From: Humulus lupulus
Lineage: Eukaryota; Streptophyta; Magnoliopsida; Rosales; Cannabaceae
NCBI RefSeq assembly: GCF_963169125.1
Contig: NC_084797.1
Coordinates: 87,141,868-87,205,867 of the forward strand
Direction of reading: 5' to 3'
DNA: 64,000 nucleotides
Shown here: positions 56,382 through 64,000 of the stretch, piece by piece
Layout: each line of letters opens with the position of its first letter
Numbering within the stretch: the stretch's first letter is position 1
Notes under the pieces: generated by a model
The model's input: the letters and a program-made list of their open reading frames with translations, nothing else
What the model was told of the DNA's origin: nothing
Databases searched by the model: none
Position numbers and translations under genes: made by a program

Positions 56382-59240
56382 ATGTCACAAAATACAGAAA
56401 GAAATGCATGCAATGACACTCCACCACCTACAGTTCCAAATCTACAAATTGAAGCTTTAATGGGGGAGATGAGGAGGATGTTGAGGGAGGAGTGTGAACA
56501 AATACATGAGCGGTTGGATAGGGTAGAAGAGGGAACACAACGGAGGCCACGGAGGAATAGGGTGCACCAAAGGGAGGATGAGAATGAAAAGGATTTGGAA
56601 GGGGTAGTTTCTGATGAAGAATTTGATAGGATGTCAGCGGGTAACCATAGGAGGTATGGTCGGGATAGAGAAGCTAGGAACCAGGTAGATAATTATTTAG
56701 GAAATATCAAGATGAGAATTCCAGCATTTCAGGGGAAGAGTGATCCTGAAGCATACCTTGAGTGGGAGAAGAAGATGGAGTTGGTTTTCGATTGTCACAA
56801 CTACTCTGAAATGAAGAAGGTAAAACTTGCTGCCATTGAATTTACTGATTATGCTATTGTTTGGTGGGATCAGTTGTGCATCAACAGGAGGCGAAATGGA
56901 GATCGTCCTATTGAGACTTGGGATGGTATGAAGAGGGTGATGAGGCGACGTTTTGTACCAGCTCATTTGATGAGGACACCAAGAGTAAAGATCCAAGTCT
57001 AGTTCCAGTTGGTCTGGTGACGAGGGCGCGAGCCAAAATACTCAGTTTAGGAGCTTGATGAGTCTTATTGTATTTTGTCATCTTGTATTTTTTATTTAGT
57101 CTTTGTTTATTTTGTGAAAAGTCAAACACTTGACTTGTGTGAGTCCAAGAGTCCTTTTGTCCTTAATATTCAGTTTTCATTAGGAAGACAAAGGGTTGTC
57201 TTTAAATTTCAGTTTTCATTAGGAAGACAAAGGGTTGTCTTTATTTGTCGGTTTTCATTAGGAAGACAAAAGATTGTCTTTATTTTTTCGGTTTTTAGGA
57301 AGACAATGGGGCTTGTCTTGATGTATTTTTCGGCTATATAAGGCCTTGAAAACATTTGGAAAAATCAGATTATGTTCAATGAAATTGTGAGTTTATTTCT
57401 TCTTGAGTTCTTGAAGAAACTTTTGAACTTATCAAGGAGATTCCTTGTGGCGTTCATCCTGACTTATCAAACGGATTCCATCCCCGTTTGTGGCGTCTTT
57501 CTCATACCAAGGTTCGTGCTTGGCTAAGCATTGGGTCGCGGTTCCATTCCAATCTCGTATGTTCTTGGTGGCTGTTCCATATTTGGTGTCGGGTTTCGTC
57601 ACACTTGTTGGCGTGGTTTGTATCATCATTACTATAGGGATCTATACCTTAAGTTGCAGGGTCTTCGTCAAGGTTCCAAGAGTGTTGATGAGTATTACAA
57701 AGAGATGGAGATGGCTATGATTAGAGCCAATGTGGAAGAAGATCGGGAGGCGACAATGGCAAGGTTTTTGAATGGATTGAACCGAGAGATTGCTAATCCA
57801 ATTGAGCTACACCATTATGTGGAATTGGAAGATTTGGTGCATATGGCAATCAAAGTTGAGAGGCAACTCAAGAGGGGTAGTACAAGTTCAAATCCGAGAC
57901 ACATCCCACAAAATTCAAGTGCAACACCTTGGTGGTCGAACTATCCAAAGAAGGAAGAAAACCCTTTCACACCCAAGCCTAAAATCGAGCCAAAACCAAC
58001 TACCACAACCACAGCCCCTACTTCATCCCATTCTAGTGAGATAAAGTGTTTCAAATGTCAGGGGCGAGGACATATAGCTAGCCAATGTCCAAACAAGCGA
58101 GTTATGGTAATTCGGGATAATGGGGAGATAGATTCCGAAGAGGAAGATGATCTTGATGACATGCCACCATTGGAGGACGCTTCTATGGGTGGTGAGGAGT
58201 TTGGGGCAGAATCTGGTGAGATGCTTGCACTAGTCACACGATGAGCCTTAAATTTGCAAGCAAAAGAAAAGGAAGAAGAGGTGCAGCGGGAGAACATCTT
58301 TCACACTCGTTGTCATGTGAAAGACAAGGTATGCAGTGTTATTATTGATGGTGGTAGTTGCACTAACGTTGCTAGTTCTTCCATGGTTGAAAAGCTAGGG
58401 CTCCCAACACTTAAACATCCTCGTCCATACAAGTTGTAGTGGTTGAATGATAGTGGTGAAGTGAGGGTTACAAAACAGGTTATGGTATCATTTCGAATTG
58501 GCAAATATGAGGATGAGGTATTATGCGATGTGGTTCCAATGCAAGCTGGACACCTCCTTCTAGGAAGGCCTTGGCTATTTGATCGGCGAGTCCAGCATGA
58601 TGGCTTCACCAACAAGTACTCATTCACGTTCCGTCAACGAACAATCAGTCTAGCTCCATTGACGCCAAAGCAAGTATATGAAGACCAAGTGAGGTTGCAA
58701 AAATTGAGTGATAAAAAAAAATTGAGTGAGCAAAAGAAGGAGAGTGAAAAGATGAATGAGAGTGAGAAAAAAGAGAGACAGAGAGAGAAAAGGGTCGAAT
58801 CAAGTGAGAGAGAAAATAAAGAGAAGAGTTCGATCAATGAGGGAAAATTAGAGAGAAAATAAAATAATTTTTATGCAAAAAAAAGTGAGGTTAAGCGAGC
58901 ATTGCGTACAAAACAGCCAAAGAATTTACTCATGTACAAGGAGGCTCTTTTAAACACTAACCAACTTGATGCTAACAAGGGTCGTCACAAGCAGGTTTTT
59001 GATCTCGATGATTGGGTATGGTTACACATGAGGAAAGAGCGATTCCCAGCACAAAGACGTTCCAAATTGCTATCTCGAGGAGATGGGCCGTTTCAAGTGC
59101 TAGAAAGGATCAATGACAATGCCTACAGACTCGATTTACTAGGTGAGTATACTGTTAGTGCAACTTTTAATGTTTATGATTTGAGTCCTTTTGATGCAAG
59201 TGACGATTTGAGGTCAAATCTTTCTCAAGAGGGGGGGAAT
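56382..59240 (+). pseudogene. H gag / protease / integrase C-terminal, broken
   Basis: Gag starts at ATG 56382 (MSQNTERNACND), is split by solo LTR I (56968-57625) and resumes at HYYRDLYLKLQ. The knuckle [14 protein letters not shown] is near 58048-58089. TGA at 58242-58244 (CGA arginine codon), TAG at 58437-58439 (CAG) and TAA at 58860-58862 (CAA) interrupt it, all C-to-T type. The protease keeps IIDGGSCTN. The linker passes to ALLNTNQLD and then ANKGRHKQVFD near 58970, followed by the integrase barrel ([20 protein letters not shown]) up to SQEGGNDEDTK at the LTR start. RT, RNase H and the integrase core are absent. Confidence 0.88.
56968..57625 (+). mobile_element. CRM solo LTR I inside H gag
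   Basis: 658 bp, TGATGAGGACACC...TGTATCA, with TCATT on both sides (56963-56967 and 57626-57630). It keeps part of the CR coding (GLVTRARA) and lacks the internal duplicated LTR start. U3 carries four units with TTTTCATTAGGAAGACAA; the TATA box TATATAAGG is at 57335-57343. Confidence 0.93.
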
Positions 59241-59962
59241 GATGAGGACACCAAGTGATACGAACCACACCAACACTGTGATGAAACCCGACACCAAATA
59301 TGGCACAGCCACCAAGAGCACACGAAATGGAATGAAGAACCGCGACCCAATGCTTAGCCAAGCACGAACCTTGGTATGAGGAAGACGCCACAAACGGGGA
59401 TGGGAATCCGTTTGATAAGTCAGGTTGAACGCCACAATGAACCCCTTGATAAGTTCAATAGTTTCTTCAAGAACTCAAGAAGAAATAAACTCACAATTTC
59501 ATTCAATATAATCTGATTTTTCCAAATGTTTTCAAGGCCTTATATAGCCGAAAATTACATCAAGACAAGCCCCTTTGTCTTCCTAATGAAACCGAAAAAT
59601 TAAGGACAGCCCCTTTGTCTTCCTAATGAAAACTGAAATTAAAGACAAGCCTTTTGTCTTCCTCATGAAAACCGAAATTAAAGACAAGAGGACTATCCGA
59701 ACTTATCAAGGGTATCCCTTGTGGCGTTCAATCCGACTTATCAAACGGATTCCCATCCCCGTTTGTGGCGTCTTCCTCATACCAAGGTTCGTGCTTTGCT
59801 AAGCATTGGGTCGCGGTTCTTCATTCCATTTCGTGTGCTCTTGGTGGCTGTGCCATATTTGGTGTCGGGTTTCATCACAGTGTTGGTGCGGTTCGTATCA
59901 CTTGGTGTCCTCATCATTCCCCCCCTCTTGAGAAAGATTTGACCTCAAATCGTCACTTGCAT
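59194..59962. repeat. Palindromic LTR at the end of H
   Basis: Arms of about 263 bases (59194-59456 and 59699-59962) are inverted copies across a 242-base spacer. Outward to inward, each arm holds the end of the integrase coding, the polypurine tract (seven G), the first 16 bases of the LTR, then the reversed LTR end TGATACGAACC. The arms share private variants (CAGTGTTGG and TGTGCCATA), so they are copies of one another. The spacer is one reversed U3-R. The core 59256-59900 has U5 ends at both sides (TGATACG...CGTATCA). Confidence 0.9.
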
Positions 59963-60382
59963 GAGGGAAAATTCGAGAGAAAACAAAGTAATTTTTATGC
60001 AAAAAAAAAGTCTGGAAACCCCTCTTAAAAATTTTTGTTCTAATCTTGTTCCTTATGGTCTAGAGGCCTTTTTGCCAAAACCCCACACAAGTGATCCAAA
60101 AATCATCATTTTTCATCAATTTTTCTATGTTCGTTTGGTTTGTTCTGGTTTGATTTGCTACTTGCATCCTCCATGATATTGTGGATTAGTTTTGAAAGAA
60201 CTTAAAGAAGAAAATAGAGTGGAAAAAGGCAGAGGTGTGAGCTTATTTGAGGGTAAAAGCCATCATTGAGTGAAACACGAGTGGACTTGAGTGACCATTT
60301 TTCTTTGAGTGAAACACGTGAGGGAGTGCAGTGAGGTCCTTTCTATAATTGTCTAACCTTATTGTTTTGCAGATTCTCCATC
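59963..60382 (+). other. Mosaic junction and leader of J
   Basis: After the palindrome comes a piece of gag-linker (GAGGGAAAATTCGAGAG to TTTTTATGC), then nine A, then CRM leader from GTCTGGAAACC onward. In normal copies both the linker site and the leader carry an A-run here, so the join sits in shared poly-A. No LTR or primer site precedes J. The leader then shows GAGGGTAAAAG and TTTTGCAG before the gag ATG. Confidence 0.8.
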
Positions 60383-62017
60383 ATGTCACAAAATACAGAA
60401 AGAAATGCAGGCAATGACGCTCCACCACCTACAGTTCCAAATCTACAAATTGAAGCTTTAATGGGGGAGATGAGGAGGATGTTGAGGGCGGAGTGTGAGC
60501 AAATACATGAGCGGGTGGATAGGGTAGAAGAGGGGGCACAACGGAGGCCAAGGAGGGGTAGGATACACCAAAGGGAGGATGAGAATGAAGGGGATTTAGA
60601 AGGGGTAGTTTCTGATGATGAGTTTGATAGGATGTCGGCGGGTAACCATAGGAGGTATGGTGGGAATAGGGAAGATAGGAACCAGGTAGATAATTATTTG
60701 GGGAATATCAAAATGAGAATCCCAGCATTTCAGGGGAAGAGTGATCCTGAAGCATACCTTGAGTGGGAGAAGAAAATGGAGCTAGTTTTTGATTGTCACA
60801 ACTACTCCGACATGAAGAAGGTAAAACTTGCTGCCATTGAGTTTACTGACTATGCTATTGTTTGGTGGGATCAGTTGTGCATCAATAGGAGGCGGAGTGG
60901 AAATCGTCCTATTGACACATGGGAGGCAATGAAGAGGGTGATGAGGCGACGGTTTGTACCATCTCATTATTATCGAGATCTCTACCTTAAGTTGCAAGGT
61001 CTTCATCAAGGTTCCAAGAGTGTTGATGAGTATTACAAGGAGATGGAGATGGCTATGATTAGAGCCAATGTGGAAGAGGATCGGGAGGCAACAATGGCAA
61101 GGTTTTTGAATGGGTTGAACCGAGAGATTGCTAATCCAATTGAGCTACACCATTATGTGGAATTGGAAGATTTGGTGCATATGGCAATCAAAGTTGAGAG
61201 GCAGCTCAAGAAGGGTAGTTCAAGTTCGAGGTCAAGACCGAGCCCACACAATCCAAGTACAACACCTTGGAGGTCGAACTATCCAAAGAAAGAAGACCAA
61301 CCCACTTCATCATCTACACCAAAACCAACCACCACAGCCACACCACCTCAAGGTAAAACAGCCCCTACTTTGTCCCGTTCTAGTGAGATAAAGTGTTTCA
61401 AATGTCAGGGGCGAGGACACATAGCTAGCCAATGTCCAAACAAGAGAGTTATGGTGATTCGAGAAAGTGGCGAGCTCGATTCTGAAGATGAAGATGATCT
61501 TGCTGACATGCCACCATTGGAAGATGCTTCTATCGATGATGAAGAGTATGGGCCAGAATCTGGTGAGATGCTTGCACTAGTCACACGACGAGCCTTGAAT
61601 TTGCATGCAAAAGAAGAGGAAGAAGAGGTGCAGCGGGCGAACATCTTTCACACTCGTTGTCATGTGAAAGACAAGGTATGTAGTGTGATTATTGATGGAG
61701 GTAGTTGTACTAATGTTGCTAGTTCTTCCATGGTTGAGAAGCTGGGGCTCCCAACGCTTAAACATCCTTGTCCATACAAGTTGCAGTGGTTGAATGATAG
61801 TGGTGAAGTGAGGGTTACAAAACAGGTGCTGGTATCATTTCGAATTGGCAAGTATGAGGATGAGGTATTGTGCGATGTGGTTCCCATGCAAGCTGGACAC
61901 CTCCTTCTAGGAAGGCCTTGGCTATTTGATCGGCGAGTCCAGCATGATGGCTTCACCAACAAGTACTCATTCACGTTCCATCAACGAACAATCACTCTAG
62001 CTCCATTGACGCCATAG
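60383..62017 (+). CDS. J gag-protease, best preserved copy
   Basis: 544 codons open from ATG 60383 (MSQNTERNAGND), chosen because it follows TTTTGCAG and is conserved in all copies. Acidic and arginine-rich start, gag core (LGNIKMRIPAFQGK, WWDQL near residue 160, YYRDLYLKLQGL), S/T/P-rich spacer, knuckle [14 protein letters not shown] at residues 338-351, acidic linker, and protease with IIDGGSCTN (D at 438) and LLGRPWLF near 509. It ends at TAG (62015-62017) where lysine is expected in APLTPKQ. After it, linker sequence continues to 62165 without RT. Most likely derived from the non-autonomous family; gag could in principle still be made if transcribed. Confidence 0.88.
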   Translation: MSQNTERNAGNDAPPPTVPNLQIEALMGEMRRMLRAECEQIHERVDRVEEGAQRRPRRGRIHQREDENEGDLEGVVSDDEFDRMSAGNHRRYGGNREDRNQVDNYLGNIKMRIPAFQGKSDPEAYLEWEKKMELVFDCHNYSDMKKVKLAAIEFTDYAIVWWDQLCINRRRSGNRPIDTWEAMKRVMRRRFVPSHYYRDLYLKLQGLHQGSKSVDEYYKEMEMAMIRANVEEDREATMARFLNGLNREIANPIELHHYVELEDLVHMAIKVERQLKKGSSSSRSRPSPHNPSTTPWRSNYPKKEDQPTSSSTPKPTTTATPPQGKTAPTLSRSSEIKCFKCQGRGHIASQCPNKRVMVIRESGELDSEDEDDLADMPPLEDASIDDEEYGPESGEMLALVTRRALNLHAKEEEEEVQRANIFHTRCHVKDKVCSVIIDGGSCTNVASSSMVEKLGLPTLKHPCPYKLQWLNDSGEVRVTKQVLVSFRIGKYEDEVLCDVVPMQAGHLLLGRPWLFDRRVQHDGFTNKYSFTFHQRTITLAPLTP

Positions 62018-62208
62018 CAAGTATATGAAGACCAAGTGAGGTTGCAAAAATTGAGTGATAAAAAAAAATTGAGTGAGCAAAAGAAGGAGAGTGAAAAGAT
62101 GAATGAGAGTGAGAAAAAAGAGAGACAAAGAGAGAAAAGGGTCGAATCAAGTGAGAGAGAAAAGAAAGAAGAAGAAAAATTCAAAGGGATCCGAACCTAA
62201 AAAAAAAA
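62018..62208 (+). other. Linker and leader mosaic after J
   Basis: A glutamate and lysine-coding linker (to about 62166) runs into AAGAAGAAAAATTCAAAGGG, a leader fragment, then ten A (62199-62208) and the reversed leader starting GGATAGGCC. The joins lie in purine-rich or A-run sequence. Confidence 0.75.
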
Positions 62209-62937
62209 GGATAGGCCAAACCGAATGATCCTAAGCTCTGATACCAACTGATACGAACCACGCCAACAAGTGTGACGAAACCCGACACCAAATATGGAAC
62301 AGCCACCAAGAGCACACGAAATGGAATGAAGAACCGCGACCCAATGCTTAGCAAAGCACGAACCTTGGTATGAGGAAGACGCCACAAACGGGGATGGGAA
62401 TCCGTTTGATAAGTCGGATTGAACACCACAAGGGATACCCTTGATAAGTTCGGATAGTCCTCTTGTCTTTAATTTCGGTTTTCATGAGGAAGACAAAAGG
62501 CTTGTCTTTAATTTCAGTTTTCATTAGGAAGACAAAGGGGCTGTCCTTAATTTTTCGGTTTCATTAGGAAGACAAAGGGGCTTGTCTTGATGTAATTTTC
62601 GGCTATATAAGGCCTTGAAAACATTTGGAAAAATCAGATTATGTTGAACAAAAATTTGTGAGTTTTTCTTCTTGAGTTCTTGAAGAGACTATCCGAACTT
62701 ATCAAGGGTATTCCTTGTGGCGTTCAATCCGACTTATCAAACGGATTCCCATCCCCGTTTGTGGCGTCTTCCTCATACCAAGGTTCGTGCTTTGCTAAGC
62801 ATTGGGTCGCGGTTCTTCATTCCATTTCGTGTGCTCTTGGTGGCTGTTCCATATTTGGTGTCGGGTTTCGTCACACTTGTTGGCGTGGTTCGTATCAGTT
62901 GGTATCAGAGCTTAGGATCATTCGGTTTGGCCTATCC
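62209..62937. repeat. Palindromic LTR unit 1 with primer sites on both sides
   Basis: Two 251-base arms (62209-62459 and 62687-62937) are inverted copies around a 227-base spacer. Each arm holds leader start, primer site TGGTATCAGAGC (62235-62246 reversed, 62900-62911 forward) and the U5-R part of the LTR. The spacer is a single forward U3-R with TATATAAGG at 62604-62612. The core 62249-62897 has U5 ends on both sides. The break at ATAGTC joins reversed U5 to forward U3. Confidence 0.92.
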
Positions 62938-63388
62938 TTTTTTTTTTTTCTTTCATTTGTGTTTCTATTCTATTCGTATTTCAATATTAGGGTTTCTGAA
63001 ATAAAAAAAATCAATTCGTGTTCATCTAGTTGTGTTTTTTCTATTCTAGAGCTTGTTAATTTCCTTGTGTCAATTGTTGCCTTGTTTCCCTTATTTGTTG
63101 TGAAATCCGAAACTATTCTAGAGCTTGTTGAAATCGTGAATTAGGGTTCTTAACGTGAATTAGGGCTTTGAGTTTTTCTCTTGTTCTAATTGTGGAATCT
63201 GAATTGTCATTGAGTTTCTCTTGTGTTTTGTTTTGCAATCCGAATTTTGCCTTGGGTTTCTCTTGTTTTGTTGTGAAATCCAATAGTTCTTATTGTGAAA
63301 TCCGAAACTACTATAGTTATTGTTTCCTTGTTCAATCATTTCCTTATTTCCAAAGTTTCCATTATTTAAAAAAAAAAAAAAAAAAAAA
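62938..63388 (+). other. Forward leader between the palindromic units
   Basis: CRM leader in forward direction, cut after CCATTATTT (about 63367) and joined to about 21 A followed by the next reversed leader. Confidence 0.8.
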
Positions 63389-64000
63389 GGATAGGCCAAA
63401 CCGAATGATCCTAAGCTCTGATACCAACTGATACGAACCACGCCAACAAGTGTGATGAAACCCGACACCAAATATGGAACAGCCACCAAGAGCACACGAA
63501 ATGGAATGAAGAACCGCGACCCAATACTTAGCAAAGCACGAACCTTGGTATGAGGAAGACGCCACAAACAGGGATGGGAATCCGTTTGATAAGTCGGATT
63601 GAACGCCACAAGGGATACCCTTGATAAGTTCGGATAGTCCTCTTGTCTTTAATTTCGGTTTTCATGAGGAAGACAAAAGGCTTGTCTTTAATTTCAGTTT
63701 TCATTAGGAAGACAAAGGGGCTGTCCTTAATTTTTCGGTTTCATTAGGAAGACAAAGGGGCTTGTCTTGATGTAATTTTCGGCTATATAAGGCCTTGAAA
63801 ACATTTGGAAAAATCAGATTATGTTGAACAAAAATTTGTGAGTTTTTCTTCTTGAGTTCTTGAAGAGACTATCCGAACTTATCAAGGGTATTCCTTGTGG
63901 CGTTCAATCCGACTTATCAAACGGATTCCCATCCCCGTTTGTGGCGTCTTCCTCATACCAAGGTTCGTGCTTTGCTAAGCATTGGGTCGCGGTTCTTCAT
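63389..64000. repeat. Palindromic LTR unit 2, cut by the window end
   Basis: Repeats unit 1 from GGATAGGCC onward with an offset of 1180 bases. By eye four transitions separate the 612 shared bases, all in the reversed arm. The forward arm starts at about 63867 and continues past the window. Confidence 0.9.

Larger units (their letters stand above)
54698..59255 (+). mobile_element. Non-autonomous CRM element H
   Basis: A 5' LTR, primer site, leader, gag, protease and integrase C-terminal with the NTNQLD/ANKGR loss shared with B and D. The 3' end is abnormal: after the polypurine tract the LTR starts TGATGAGGACACCAAG (59240-59255), then flips into a reversed LTR end at 59256. Solo LTR I lies within gag. 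The 5' flank is GACAT; no matching 3' flank can be found because of the rearranged end. Confidence 0.87.
62209..64000. repeat. Start of a 1180-bp tandem repeat
   Basis: The unit is reversed leader, primer site, palindromic LTR, primer site, forward leader, A-run. One full copy and 612 bases of a second are visible, about 99% alike. Whether the array continues is not visible. Confidence 0.8.

Overview
The window looks like plant nuclear heterochromatin, most likely from a eudicot. Essentially all of it is LTR retrotransposon sequence. I see no host gene, no cellular RNA gene and no CRISPR. The dominant family is Ty3/gypsy of the CRM (centromeric retrotransposon) type. It is recognised by LTRs that begin TGATGAGGAC or TGATGNRAAC, a primer site TGGTATCAGAGC (initiator tRNA-Met), a CCHC knuckle [14 protein letters not shown], a protease with IIDGGSCTN, and an integrase tail that reads on into the 3' LTR and ends in a [17 protein letters not shown] CR motif. 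About ten CRM-derived insertions lie in 64 kb, so a centromeric or pericentromeric origin is likely (inference).

Layout, with working letters. 1-26210: an old Ty1/copia-like element X on the minus strand, broken by CRM element A (521-14072, + strand, TSD CAAGG) and by a three-LTR CRM tandem C (15981-25298, minus). A itself carries a Tekay-like solo LTR (3474-5883, TSD GTTAT) and a short non-autonomous CRM, B (8222-12737, TSD CATTA), whose two LTRs point in opposite directions. 26211-35221: a long Tekay/Del-type LTR and polyprotein end Y (minus), broken by non-autonomous CRM D (26874-31409, TSD CTAGG) and CRM solo LTR E (34451-35101, TSD CACCT). 35222-50134: an Athila-like LTR element Z (minus), broken by a complete young Tat/Retand-type element F (37950-49594, TSD GAACC). 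50135-64000: CRM element G (+) interrupted by non-autonomous CRM H (from 54698). H contains solo LTR I (56968-57625, TSD TCATT) and runs into a scrambled zone with gag-protease copy J and palindromic LTR structures.

How the parts work together: G has the same gag-to-reverse-transcriptase backbone as B, D and H, but B, D and H share one in-frame loss of reverse transcriptase, RNase H and integrase core. They look like parasites of a G-like autonomous partner. Their LTRs have also lost the CR motif and gained a second copy of the polypurine tract and LTR start. F carries gag-protease and pol on the minus strand. On the opposite strand it has a gene with a TATA box, a leader intron and four coding exons, of the antisense-ORF type known from Retand elements.

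The most unusual structures are the palindromic LTRs. At 59194-59962, 62209-62937 and 63389-64000 an LTR is folded into an inverted repeat, and all three share one breakpoint. The last two form the start of a tandem array with a 1180-bp period that runs off the window edge: a possible nascent satellite born from a rearranged CRM element. Coordinates and hand counts of differences were made by eye; no search or alignment was run.
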